The notes beneath the pieces were generated by a model. It ran no database searches. It was not told the DNA's origin and saw only the letters and a program-made list of their open reading frames with translations. Shown here in pieces: positions 1 to 7,051 of a stretch of 7,782 bases of DNA. Source of the DNA: Mesorhizobium sp. (GTDB lineage Bacteria > Pseudomonadota > Alphaproteobacteria > Rhizobiales > Rhizobiaceae). Positions within the stretch are counted from its first letter, which is position 1, and each line of letters opens with the position of its first letter. The position numbers and the translations under genes are program-made. Where the stretch lies: contig JAEKLU010000058.1 of NCBI GenBank assembly GCA_019509685.1, positions 1-7,782 on the forward strand. Reading direction: 5' to 3'.

Positions 1-556
1 CTGCACTACCAACTGCCTGGCGCCGCTCGCCGCCGTGTTGCACGAAACGGTGGGTATCGAAAAAGGCATGATGACGACGATCCATTCCTACACCGGCGAC
101 CAGCCGACGCTGGACATCATGCACAAGGATCTCTACCGCGCCCGCGCCGCGGCGCTCTCGCAGATCCCGACCTCGACGGGTGCTGCCAAGGCGATCGGCC
201 TGGTGCTGCCCGAGCTCAAGGGCAAGCTCGACGGCATCTCGATCCGCGTGCCGACGCCGAACGTCTCGGTCGTCGACCTGAAGTTCATCGCCAAGCGCTC
301 GACCACCCCGCAAGAGATCAACGAAGCCTTGATCGCCGCTTCCAACGGCAAGCTCAAGGGCGTGCTCTCGGTCACCCACCACCCGAATGTCTCGATCGAC
401 TTCAACCACGACCCGCATTCCTCGATCGTGGCGCTCGACCAGACCAAGGTCATGGACGGCAATTTCGTCTCGGTGCTGTCCTGGTACGACAATGAGTGGG
501 GCTTCTCCAACCGCATGGGCGACACCGCCGTCGCCTTCGGCAAGACCATCGCCTGA
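1..556 (+). CDS. gap: Glyceraldehyde-3-phosphate dehydrogenase, C-terminal part (5' end outside window)
   Basis: This enzyme oxidises glyceraldehyde-3-phosphate to 1,3-bisphosphoglycerate with NAD(P)+ and phosphate, and works in reverse in gluconeogenesis. The reading frame starts at base 2, and 184 residues plus the stop are present, covering the catalytic domain. The first visible codon is the cysteine of the CTTNCLAP motif, the active-site nucleophile (Cys149 in classical numbering). The catalytic histidine of TIHSYT lies exactly 27 residues later, matching the Cys149-His176 spacing. [21 protein letters not shown] (phosphate-binding region) and [12 protein letters not shown] (nicotinamide-side asparagine region) are intact up to a normal C-terminus. 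The NAD-binding Rossmann domain lies upstream and cannot be examined. A strong terminator follows the stop by 25 bases, so this gene ends its transcript and is not obviously co-transcribed with pgk. Confidence 0.97.
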   Translation, partial: CTTNCLAPLAAVLHETVGIEKGMMTTIHSYTGDQPTLDIMHKDLYRARAAALSQIPTSTGAAKAIGLVLPELKGKLDGISIRVPTPNVSVVDLKFIAKRSTTPQEINEALIAASNGKLKGVLSVTHHPNVSIDFNHDPHSSIVALDQTKVMDGNFVSVLSWYDNEWGFSNRMGDTAVAFGKTIA

Positions 557-581
557 CGCAGACCTGTCTTCCTAGTATCGG

Positions 582-610
582 AAACGCCCGGCTCCGGCCG
601 GGCGTTTTTT
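582..610 (+). terminator. Rho-independent terminator of gap
   Basis: A perfect 8-bp GC stem, CGCCCGGC (585-592) and GCCGGGCG (597-604), encloses a TCCG tetraloop and runs straight into six Ts (605-610). Three As before the stem (582-584) can pair with the first three Ts. This is a textbook intrinsic terminator placed 25 bases after the gap stop codon. A second small inverted repeat, TTGGCC/GGCCAA (612-617 and 624-629), follows at once and has no T-run of its own. Confidence 0.93.
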
Positions 611-717
611 ATTGGCCGGCTTTGGCCAAAAACCACGCCGTTGCCTTGCACTGGTCATGTCTTCGCCCCACTCTCTGGTCAAGCGACAGACAGAGGGATT
701 TGGAGGGGCAAGAGCGG

Positions 718-2607
718 ATGGAGCATGCGATCTATCTCGTGACGCTGGTCGGCACGGCGCTCATAGTCGCCGCCGCGTTTTCGAGCCTGATCGCCTTCCG
801 CTTCGGCGCTCCCTTGCTGCTCCTCTTTCTGTGCATCGGTCTGGCCACAGGCGTCGATGGCCTCGGCATCGAATTCGACAATGCGCGGCTGGCTTATTTT
901 GCCGGCTCACTGGCTCTGGCCGTCATCCTGTTCGATTCCGGTTTCGGCACGCCGCTCAACGCGCTGCGCCAGGCGGCCGGGCCGGCGCTGTCGCTGGCGA
1001 CCGTTGGCGTGATCCTCACCACCGCCGTGTTCGGCGTCGCCGCCTACTACCTGCTCAACCTCAGCTGGCTGGAATCCTCGCTGCTCGGCGCCGCCGTCGC
1101 CTCGACCGACGCGGCGGCCGTGTTCTTCCTGCTGCGCGCCGGCGAGATCAATCTGCGCGAGCGCGTGCGCGCCACACTGGAAGTGGAGTCCGGCACAAAC
1201 GACCCGATCGCCATCTTCCTGACCATCACCTTGGTCGAGATCATCGCCGCGCACGCCAATCCGGAGGCCGATGTGCTGGCCACCAGTCTGGTCATCGGCT
1301 TCCTCATCAACATGGGGGTCGGCGCCGTCGTCGGCGTGCTCGGCGGCCTCGCCATCGTGCGCCTGGTCGAGCGGCTCAACCTCGACCACGGCCTGCTGCC
1401 GATCTTCGTGCTGACGCTCTCGCTGATGGTGTTCGCGGCAGCCGGCGCCATCGGCGGCTCGGGCTTCCTCGCCGTCTATCTCGCCGGCCTCGTGGCCGGC
1501 AATTCCGACATCCGCGCCGTCACCATCCTGAAGCGCTTCCAGGACGGCATGTCGTGGCTGGCGCAGATCATCATGTTCCTGATCCTCGGCCTGTTCGCCA
1601 CGCCGTCGCAGTTTCCGGTGATCCTGGTGCCGGCTATCCTGCTTGGCCTGTTCCTGATCTTCGTGGCGCGGCCGCTCGCCGTCTGGCTCTGCCTGATCCC
1701 GTTTCGCCTGCCGCGCCCGGAGATCGCCTTTATCTCTTGGGTCGGCTTGCGCGGCGCGGTCTCGATCCTGCTCGCCATCACGCCCCTGCTCGGCGGCCTC
1801 GAACACGGCCGCCTGATCTTCAACGTCGCCTTCATCATCGTGCTGGTATCGCTGGTGGTGCAGGGTTGGACGGTCGGCCCGCTGGCGCGCCGTCTTGGCC
1901 TGATCGTGCCGGCTCGCCTCGGGCCGCTCGACAAGGTCGAGCTTGAATTGCCGGGTTCGGCCCATCACGAGCTGCTTGCCTATCGCGTCGCGCCCGGCAG
2001 TCCGGTGGCGCGCGGCGAGCGCATCCCGCGCTGGGCACGGCCTTCGCTGGTGCTGCGCGACGGCCGCTCGATGCGCTTCCAGGACATGGGCCGGCTCGCC
2101 GCCGGCGACCAGGTCTACATCTTCGTTCCCGACCGCTACCCGCGCCTGCTCGACAAGCTGTTTGCCAGCCGCGCCGTGGTCGATCCCGAGGACGCCGACT
2201 TCTTCGGCGCCTTCGCCGTCGATCCGGCCCGCTCGGCCGAAGAGCTGGAGGCCGCCTACGCGCCAGGCCTCACCGAGGCTGAACGCAAGCTCAGCGTCGG
2301 CGCGCTGGTTACCGAGCGGCTCGGCGGCCACGCCGAATACGCCGATCGCGTCATGATCGGCCCGATCGAACTGATCGTGCGCGACGTCGACGACAAGGGC
2401 AAGATCATTGGTCTGGGCCTGTCCTTCGAGCCGACCGCGCCGGTTGCCCGCGTGCCGGTCTTCCTCAGCGCCGGCGAAATCGGCGACCGCATCGCTGCCC
2501 TCATCCGCAACTGGCGCAAGCCGGCGAACGAGCCCACGCCCGGGGCCAGGATGCCTGACGATCCGGTGCCGGAGCCGATTGCGCCAAAGACGGCCGGCGA
2601 AGGCTGA
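718..2607 (+). CDS. Potassium/proton antiporter, CPA1 family (NhaP2/CvrA-like)
   Basis: This inner-membrane monovalent cation:proton antiporter probably exchanges K+ (or Na+) for H+ and so contributes to ion, pH and volume homeostasis. The chosen ATG has a GGAGGGG ribosome binding site (702-708), and the encoded protein begins MEHAIYLVTL with a membrane helix; the frame is open upstream to 496 but that part is not protein-like. The protein has 629 residues. Residues 1-395 form about 12 hydrophobic segments. They include STDAAAVF (129-136, Asp131), ESGTNDP (157-163, the Asn-Asp ion-binding pair of CPA1 exchangers) and VGLRGAVSI (342-350). Residues about 400-475 resemble the TrkA_C ligand-binding domain of E. 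coli NhaP2. Residues about 490-572 resemble the CorC/HlyC transporter-associated domain. The tail from about 600 is proline-rich and probably disordered. Ion specificity cannot be decided from sequence. It lies between gap and pgk but follows the gap terminator, so it needs its own promoter; I could not pick a convincing one in 611-700. Confidence 0.92.
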   Translation: MEHAIYLVTLVGTALIVAAAFSSLIAFRFGAPLLLLFLCIGLATGVDGLGIEFDNARLAYFAGSLALAVILFDSGFGTPLNALRQAAGPALSLATVGVILTTAVFGVAAYYLLNLSWLESSLLGAAVASTDAAAVFFLLRAGEINLRERVRATLEVESGTNDPIAIFLTITLVEIIAAHANPEADVLATSLVIGFLINMGVGAVVGVLGGLAIVRLVERLNLDHGLLPIFVLTLSLMVFAAAGAIGGSGFLAVYLAGLVAGNSDIRAVTILKRFQDGMSWLAQIIMFLILGLFATPSQFPVILVPAILLGLFLIFVARPLAVWLCLIPFRLPRPEIAFISWVGLRGAVSILLAITPLLGGLEHGRLIFNVAFIIVLVSLVVQGWTVGPLARRLGLIVPARLGPLDKVELELPGSAHHELLAYRVAPGSPVARGERIPRWARPSLVLRDGRSMRFQDMGRLAAGDQVYIFVPDRYPRLLDKLFASRAVVDPEDADFFGAFAVDPARSAEELEAAYAPGLTEAERKLSVGALVTERLGGHAEYADRVMIGPIELIVRDVDDKGKIIGLGLSFEPTAPVARVPVFLSAGEIGDRIAALIRNWRKPANEPTPGARMPDDPVPEPIAPKTAGEG

Positions 2608-2651
2608 ACGAACACGGGCGCATCATTTTTGCGCGTGCGAACAGCACGGGT

Positions 2652-2680
2652 CTTGCATCGTTGCCGGTGCCGGGTATGGT
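2652..2680 (+). promoter_or_regulatory. Candidate sigma-70-type promoter for pgk
   Basis: A CTTGCA hexamer (2652-2657) lies 17 bases before TATGGT (2675-2680). This is a fair fit to the rhizobial housekeeping pattern (CTTGAC, 17 bases, CTATAT-like). Transcription would start near 2687, leaving a leader of about 26 bases that just covers the pgk ribosome binding site. The antiporter-pgk gap (2608-2712) shows no convincing terminator, only a weak GCGCA/TGCGC pairing near 2622-2635, so read-through from the antiporter gene is also possible. The call rests on two hexamers and their spacing alone. Confidence 0.35.
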
Positions 2681-2712
2681 CCCCGCGATTTTCTATGGAA
2701 AGGGATCAGCGG

Positions 2713-3909
2713 ATGGCCGGCTTCAAGACACTCGACGATATCGGCGCCGTCAGCGGCAAGCGCGTCCTGGTGCGCGTCGACCTCAACGTTCCCGTCGCCG
2801 ACGGCAAGGTCACCGACGCCACCCGCATCAAGCGCATCGCGCCGACCATCGCAGAGCTTTCGAAGAAGGGCGCCAAAGTCATCATGCTTGCCCATTTCGG
2901 CCGCCCGAAGGATGGCCCGTCGGCCGAGTTCTCGCTGGCGCCGATCGCCAAAGCCACGGCCGAGGTGCTTGGCCGCCCGGTCGGCTTCGCCGCCGACTGC
3001 GTCGGTGACAAAGCAGCCGAGGCGGTTTCCGCCATGCAGGACGGCGACGTCCTGCTTCTGGAAAACACCCGCTTCTATAAGGCCGAGGAAAAGAACGAGC
3101 CGGCCTTCACAGAAAAGCTCGCCGCCAATGGCGACATCTATGTCAACGACGCGTTTTCCGCCGCGCACCGCGCGCATGCCTCGACCGAAGGCCTGGCGCG
3201 TCACCTGCCCGCCTATGCCGGCCGCACCATGCAGGCCGAGCTCGACGCGCTGGAAAAGGGCCTCGGCAATCCGGCGCGGCCGGTGGTCGCCATTGTCGGC
3301 GGCGCCAAGGTGTCGAGCAAGATCGACCTGTTGATGAACCTGGTGAAGAAGGTCGACGCGCTGGTCATCGGCGGCGGCATGGCCAACACCTTCCTTGCCG
3401 CGCGCGGCACCGATGTCGGCAAGTCGCTCTGCGAGCATGACCTTGCCGGCACCGCCAAGCAGATCATGATCGAGGCGGCCGAAGCCGGCTGCGCCATCAT
3501 CCTGCCCACCGACGGCGTCGTGGCCAAGGAATTCAAGGCGGGCGCGGCGAGCCAGACCGTCGCCATTGCCGACGTGCCCGCCGACGGCATGATCCTCGAT
3601 GTCGGCGAGAAGACCGTGCAGAGCGTCAACGACTGGATCGACCGCGCCGCGACATTGGTCTGGAACGGCCCGCTCGGCGCGTTCGAGATCGAGCCCTTCG
3701 ACCGCGCGACGGTGGCGGCGGCCAGGCATGCGGCGGCCCGCACCAAGGCAGGCAAGCTGGTCTCCGTCGCCGGCGGCGGCGACACGGTGGCAGCGCTCAA
3801 CCATGCCGGCGTCGCCGACGACTTCACCTATGTCTCGACCGCCGGCGGCGCCTTCCTCGAATGGATGGAAGGCAAGCCGCTGCCCGGCGTCGAGGTGCTG
3901 AAGCGGTAA
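2713..3909 (+). CDS. pgk: Phosphoglycerate kinase
   Basis: This cytoplasmic enzyme reversibly transfers the acyl phosphate of 1,3-bisphosphoglycerate to ADP, giving ATP and 3-phosphoglycerate, the step after GAPDH. The protein has 398 residues, the usual bacterial length, and no gaps. N-lobe substrate motifs are RVDLNVP (21-27), HFGRPK (61-66) and ENTRF (117-121). Hinge and nucleotide-lobe motifs are GGAKVSSK (196-203), GGGMANTFL (220-228), [10 protein letters not shown] (316-325) and the phosphate-binding GGGDTVAAL (354-362). The ATG at 2713 is preferred because AAGGGA (2700-2705) sits 7 bases upstream and [10 protein letters not shown] begins like the family. An in-frame ATG at 2695 would add six residues and overlap that ribosome binding site. 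The fba gene follows after 117 bases with no intrinsic terminator between, which suggests a pgk-fba operon. Confidence 0.97.
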   Translation: MAGFKTLDDIGAVSGKRVLVRVDLNVPVADGKVTDATRIKRIAPTIAELSKKGAKVIMLAHFGRPKDGPSAEFSLAPIAKATAEVLGRPVGFAADCVGDKAAEAVSAMQDGDVLLLENTRFYKAEEKNEPAFTEKLAANGDIYVNDAFSAAHRAHASTEGLARHLPAYAGRTMQAELDALEKGLGNPARPVVAIVGGAKVSSKIDLLMNLVKKVDALVIGGGMANTFLAARGTDVGKSLCEHDLAGTAKQIMIEAAEAGCAIILPTDGVVAKEFKAGAASQTVAIADVPADGMILDVGEKTVQSVNDWIDRAATLVWNGPLGAFEIEPFDRATVAAARHAAARTKAGKLVSVAGGGDTVAALNHAGVADDFTYVSTAGGAFLEWMEGKPLPGVEVLKR

Positions 3910-3973
3910 AGAGTTCGAGAACGGACAAGCCAGGTCGGCTTTCCATCGATTCGCGCTTTTCGACGCCATTCCT

Positions 3974-4003
3974 TTGGCGGTAGAGTTCCGCCAAGCGCGG
4001 AAC
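3974..4003 (+). promoter_or_regulatory. Two overlapping, mutually exclusive hairpins before fba
   Basis: Hairpin A pairs TTGGCGG (3974-3980) with CCGCCAA (3988-3994). Hairpin B pairs GTTCCGC (3985-3991) with GCGGAAC (3997-4003). Each stem is a perfect 7 bp, and the two share bases 3985-3994, so an RNA can form only one at a time. Neither is followed by a T-run, so they are not intrinsic terminators. Hairpin B ends 10 bases before the AAGGAG ribosome binding site of fba (4014-4019). The arrangement could tune fba translation, protect an RNA end after processing of a pgk-fba message, or be chance in GC-rich DNA. Regulation is inference only. Confidence 0.35.
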
Positions 4004-4026
4004 CAACCCCGTCAAGGAGAGCACCC

Positions 4027-5052
4027 ATGAGCGAACGTCTCGAAGATATTGCCGCCGCGATCGTGGCCGGCGGCAAAGGCCTGTTGGCAGCCGATGAAAG
4101 CTCCGGCACCATCAAGAAGCGCTTCGACGTCATCGGCGTCGAATCGACCGCCGACAGCAGGCGCGACTATCGCGAGATGATGTTCCGCGCCAAGGACGCG
4201 ATGTCCAAGTACATCTCCGGCGTCATCCTCTATGACGAGACGATCCGCCAGAAGGCCGCCGACGGCACGCCGCTCGTCGACATCATCAAGGCGTCCGGTT
4301 CCATTCCGGGCATCAAGGTCGACGTCGGCGCGAAGCCCCTGGCCGGCTTTCCCGGCGACACCATCACCGAGGGCCTCGACGGCCTGCGCGAGCGGCTGGC
4401 GGACTATTACAAACTCGGCGCCCGTTTCGCCAAGTGGCGCGCGGTGATCGACATCGACACCGGCAAGGGCGTGCCCTCGGCCAATTCGATTGCCTCCAAC
4501 ACCCATGCCCTGGCGCGCTATGCCGCGCTTTGCCAGGAGGCCGGCATCGTGCCGATCGTCGAGCCGGAAGTGCTGATGGACGGCGCCCATTCGATCGACA
4601 CCTGCTACGAGGTATCCAAGGCGACGCTGGTCAAGCTCTATGACGAGCTTTACGCCGCGCGCGTCGTGCTGGAAGGCTCGATCCTGAAACCGAACATGGT
4701 GATCTCGGGCAAGAAGTCGGGCAAGACGGACGCGCCTGAGGAAATCGCCGAAAAGACGATCAAGCTGTTCCGCCAAGTGGTGCCGTCGGCGGTGCCGGGC
4801 ATTGCTTTCCTCTCCGGCGGCCAGGAAGACGAGGAGGCGACCGCCAATCTCAACGCCATCAACGCCATCGGCCCGCATCCCTGGAAGCTGACCTTCTCCT
4901 ATGGCCGCGCGCTGCAGGCAGCCCCGCAGAAGGCGTGGAGCGGCAAGGCGTCGAACGTCGCCGCTGGCCAGGCCGCCTTCACCCACCGCGCCTACATGAA
5001 CCATCTCGCGGCGCTCGGGCAATGGCAGCCGGCGCTGGAAAAGGCGGCCTGA
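4027..5052 (+). CDS. fba: Fructose-bisphosphate aldolase, class I
   Basis: This cytoplasmic enzyme reversibly cleaves fructose-1,6-bisphosphate to dihydroxyacetone phosphate and glyceraldehyde-3-phosphate through a lysine Schiff base, without a metal. The protein has 341 residues, close to the usual class I length. The class I residues align with the rabbit muscle enzyme: Asp23 in AADESSGTIKKR (Asp33), Lys97 in PGIKVD (Lys107), Lys136 in AKWRAV (Lys146), Glu179 and Glu181 in VEPEV (Glu187/Glu189), and the Schiff-base Lys221 in LEGSILKPNMV (Lys229). FLSGGQ (261-266) and SYGRALQ (291-297) phosphate-binding loops are present. The C-terminus lacks the mobile tyrosine tail of vertebrate aldolases, which is common in bacterial members. 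AAGGAGA (4014-4020) is a good ribosome binding site, six bases before the ATG. It probably shares a transcript with pgk and ends at a strong terminator. Confidence 0.96.
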   Translation: MSERLEDIAAAIVAGGKGLLAADESSGTIKKRFDVIGVESTADSRRDYREMMFRAKDAMSKYISGVILYDETIRQKAADGTPLVDIIKASGSIPGIKVDVGAKPLAGFPGDTITEGLDGLRERLADYYKLGARFAKWRAVIDIDTGKGVPSANSIASNTHALARYAALCQEAGIVPIVEPEVLMDGAHSIDTCYEVSKATLVKLYDELYAARVVLEGSILKPNMVISGKKSGKTDAPEEIAEKTIKLFRQVVPSAVPGIAFLSGGQEDEEATANLNAINAIGPHPWKLTFSYGRALQAAPQKAWSGKASNVAAGQAAFTHRAYMNHLAALGQWQPALEKAA

Positions 5053-5075
5053 AGCCATCGTTCTTCTGGAACCTG

Positions 5076-5102
5076 AAAACCCGGGCCTGAAGCCCGGGTT
5101 TT
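5076..5102 (+). terminator. Rho-independent terminator of fba
   Basis: A perfect inverted repeat pairs AAAACCCGGGC (5076-5086) with GCCCGGGTTTT (5092-5102) around a CTGAA loop. It is followed after two bases by a further T-run (5105-5109). It starts 23 bases after the fba stop. The flanking A and T runs make it usable in both directions, but the only gene nearby that needs it is fba. Confidence 0.9.
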
Positions 5103-5200
5103 GCTTTTTGCCGACGACATTCCCACTTGAAGCATCGAAACGGCGGCGATGATGTCGGATCGCGCCCATGTCGAACGTCCTTGGCAGGAGAGGACAGGAG

Positions 5201-5947
5201 ATGATCATGCATCGCAACGCCGTGGTTTCGCGCGAGGACTGGTTCGAGGCCCACCGGAAGCATCTCGAACGCGAAAAGGAACTGACGCGGCTGCGCGATT
5301 GCGTTGCCGCCGAGCGGCGGCAATTGCCCTGGTTCAAGCTCCGCAAGGACTATGTCTTCGACAGCGAGCAGGGTCCGAAGCGCCTTGCCGAGCTGTTTGC
5401 CGGCAAGAGCCAGCTCATCGTCTACCACTTCATGATGACGCCGGGCTCCGATCACCGCTGCGAGGGCTGCTCGTTCCTGGCCGACCATATCGACGGCGCC
5501 AACCAGCATCTGAAGCATCATGACGTTTCGCTGGTCGTCATCGCGCGCGCGCCATTGGCCGAGATCCTGCCCTACAAGCAGCGCATGGGCTGGAAGTTCG
5601 ACTGGCTGTCGTCCTACGCGTCCGACTTCAACTTCGACTTGCAGGTCTCCTTCACCGACAAGCAGATCGCGGCGGGCGACACCACCTACAATTTCGAAAA
5701 GCGTCCGCTGCGCTCGAAGGACTTGCCGGGCACCAGCATTTTCTATCGCAATGAGTGCGGCGACATCTTCCTCACCTTCCTGTCGCGCGCCCGCGGCGGC
5801 GACGCACTGATCGGCGCCTATCATTATCTCGACATGACGCCGAAGGGCCGCGACGAGACCGGCCCCTATCATGGGCTGATGGACTGGGTTCGCCTCCACG
5901 ACGAATATCAGGACAAAGGCAAGGATCGGCAGGACTGCTGCGCGTAG
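5201..5947 (+). CDS. DUF899 family thioredoxin-like protein
   Basis: This is a predicted cytoplasmic thioredoxin-fold protein of the DUF899 family (PF05988). The biochemical role is unknown and a redox or peroxiredoxin-like activity is usually guessed. The protein has 248 residues and no signal peptide. The order typical of the family is seen: a charged N-terminal helix ending KELTRLRD (26-33), VFDSEQGPKRLAELF (52-66), then YHFMMTPGSDHRCEGCSF (75-92) with a CxxC pair at Cys87 and Cys90. VVIARAPLAEILPYKQRMGW (112-131) and SSYASDFNFD (137-146) complete the core. The extreme C-terminus carries a vicinal Cys-Cys pair (246-247). ATG 5201 and ATG 5207 both have well-placed purine-rich sites (AGGAGAGGA at 5186-5194, AGGAG at 5196-5200), while an in-frame ATG at 5168 has none. 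It follows the fba terminator by about 100 bases and so must have its own promoter, which I could not place. Confidence 0.88.
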   Translation: MIMHRNAVVSREDWFEAHRKHLEREKELTRLRDCVAAERRQLPWFKLRKDYVFDSEQGPKRLAELFAGKSQLIVYHFMMTPGSDHRCEGCSFLADHIDGANQHLKHHDVSLVVIARAPLAEILPYKQRMGWKFDWLSSYASDFNFDLQVSFTDKQIAAGDTTYNFEKRPLRSKDLPGTSIFYRNECGDIFLTFLSRARGGDALIGAYHYLDMTPKGRDETGPYHGLMDWVRLHDEYQDKGKDRQDCCA

Positions 5948-6014
5948 ACGGCGGGTCGTTCACGCCGGTTCAAACATGCGCTAATGGATTTTGCGATACT
6001 CGTACGGAAACGCC

Positions 6015-6731
6015 ATGCAGCGCCTGCTTGCCCTTCTCACCTGGCTCGCCTTCCCGGTCTATGTCTGGCAGGGCCTTGGCGTGCGCCGCCGCACCAGCCG
6101 CATGCTGCCGGCGCAAGGCCCGGTCATGCATGAGATCGCCGGCACGGCGCCCGCGGTCTCACTGCTGGTCCTGGGCGATTCTTCAGCCGCCTCCGTCGGC
6201 ATCGAGCAATCCGAATATGGGCTTGCCGCGCAACTCGCCGGGCTGATTGCCGAACGTACCGGCCAAGCCGTGCGCTGGCGCGCCGCCGGCTTCAATTCGG
6301 CGACGTCAGGACAGATCCGCGATTACGTCCTGCCCAACCTGTCGGCCGATCCGTGGACGCATATCGTTCTCGCCATCGGTACCAATGACACCAAGAACTT
6401 CCATTCCGTGCCGCGCTTCAAGAAGGAGTTCGGCGGCCTGCTCTATGCGCTGCGCGCCAAGTGGCCGGAGGCGCGCGTGGTCTGGTCGCCGGTGCTGGAA
6501 TTCACCCGCGCGCCGGCAATGCCGTCCTTGCTCGGCAAGATCCTCGAAATCCGCGCCGCCGAGATGAACAAGATGGGTGCGCGGCTTTGCAATGAGCGCG
6601 GCGCCGTGCCCGCCCCACGCCTGCCGATCACCAATCCCGAAGCCGGTTTTGCTTCCGATGGCTTCCACGCTTCCGAAGCCGGCTATCGCGCCTGGGCCGA
6701 GCATCTGTTGGAGTCTGTGTTGGGGCACTGA
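6015..6731 (+). CDS. SGNH/GDSL hydrolase with N-terminal membrane anchor or signal
   Basis: This is a predicted serine esterase or lipase-like hydrolase of the SGNH superfamily with unknown substrate. The protein has 238 residues. Residues 3-21 are hydrophobic (LLALLTWLAFPVYVWQG within it) and are followed by RRR at 24-26, which fits an uncleaved inner-membrane anchor or signal-anchor. The catalytic blocks are complete: LGDSSA with nucleophile Ser56 (block I), a glycine-bearing AGFNSATSG (91-99, block II), IGTNDT with Asn124 (block III) and DGFHASEAGY with Asp215 and His218 (block V). The ATG at 6015 has only a modest GGAAA (6006-6010) upstream. A TTG at 5991 in frame would add eight residues but has no ribosome binding site. 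It starts 67 bases after the DUF899 gene with no terminator between, so the two may be co-transcribed. No pathway is indicated. Confidence 0.87.
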   Translation: MQRLLALLTWLAFPVYVWQGLGVRRRTSRMLPAQGPVMHEIAGTAPAVSLLVLGDSSAASVGIEQSEYGLAAQLAGLIAERTGQAVRWRAAGFNSATSGQIRDYVLPNLSADPWTHIVLAIGTNDTKNFHSVPRFKKEFGGLLYALRAKWPEARVVWSPVLEFTRAPAMPSLLGKILEIRAAEMNKMGARLCNERGAVPAPRLPITNPEAGFASDGFHASEAGYRAWAEHLLESVLGH

Positions 6732-6741
6732 AGCTCGGGGG

Positions 6742-6948
6742 AAGGCTCGTTGAGATTCAGGTCAGGACGAGCCGAAAATGTTGGTTACCGAGAACCGGCC
6801 TACGCCGGCCATAGCCTTCATAGAGCGGAGACCTTGTGAGAGCTTCGGCCGGCGAAGGCCGGAGCGGAGCGTACTTGAATACGTGAGCACCGAAGGCGGA
6901 GGGAACCGGCATTTGCAGGCCGTCGTCACCTGAATATCAACGAGCCTT
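6742..6948 (+). repeat. 207-bp imperfect palindrome with 21-bp terminal inverted repeats
   Basis: The left end (6742-6762, beginning AAGGCTCGTTGA) and the right end (6928-6948, finishing AACGAGCCTT) are inverted copies matching at 20 of 21 positions. Further in, AAATGTTGGTT (6776-6786) pairs with AACCGGCATTT (6904-6914) over 11 positions, two of them G-U pairs if the + strand is the RNA. The centre holds small hairpins: CCGGC/GCCGG (6795-6799 with 6804-6808), CCGGC/GCCGG (6849-6853 with 6858-6862) and CGTA/TACG (6870-6873 with 6880-6883). The left end can also form a local hairpin, GGCTCGT/ACGAGCC (6744-6750 with 6767-6773). No open frame inside looks protein-like and I see no clear target-site duplication. 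It may be a non-autonomous mobile element (MITE-like), a rhizobial intergenic mosaic element, or a structured RNA in the 3' region of the hydrolase gene. Confidence 0.7.
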
Positions 6949-7051
6949 AGAGCAATTCCAGGAAAAGTGTGATCGGTTTTCCGCCCGGAATTGCGTCAAA
7001 ACAAAGAGATAGAGCGGTTCGCCGTTTCCGTGAAACGGTGAAACGGTCTAG
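6949..7051 (+). repeat. Rhizobiales-type intergenic repeat with two hairpins
   Basis: The first part is a nested palindrome: GCAATTCC (6952-6959) with GGAATTGC (6987-6994), and inside it GGAAAA (6961-6966) with TTTTCC (6977-6982). After an A-rich linker (CAAAACAAAGAGA, 6997-7009) comes a second hairpin. It pairs CGCCGTTTC (7020-7028) with GAAACGGTG (7032-7040), one position being G-U, and has an outer TAGA/TCTA pair (7010-7013 with 7047-7050). From memory, near-identical sequence is dispersed between genes in Mesorhizobium and related Rhizobiales; this was not checked. It starts directly at the end of the preceding palindrome. Its last bases overlap the stop codon of the minus-strand small gene. 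Confidence 0.72.

Noticed and set aside
612..1946. Second + strand frame (444 codons) overlapping the antiporter gene
   Set aside because: The translation is arginine- and histidine-rich without membrane segments or motifs. It is a frame-shifted shadow of the antiporter gene.
907..2331. Long open frame (474 codons) on the minus strand opposite the antiporter gene
   Set aside because: It is a GC-rich codon-bias shadow: the translation is a low-complexity run of Asp, Glu, Gln, Arg and Ala with no recognisable fold, and the + strand frame is clearly a transporter.
2623..3969. Long open frame (448 codons) on the minus strand opposite pgk
   Set aside because: The + strand encodes an unmistakable phosphoglycerate kinase with every motif. 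The antisense frame has no family resemblance and no ribosome binding site that stands out.
5126..5154. CTTGAA (5126-5131) and ATGATG (5149-5154) as a promoter for the DUF899 gene
   Set aside because: The -35-like hexamer and 17-base spacing are fair but the -10 is poor, so it was not listed as a feature.
4012..5346. Long open frame (444 codons) on the minus strand across fba and into the DUF899 gene
   Set aside because: It spans two real genes and a terminator, and its composition is that of an antisense shadow.
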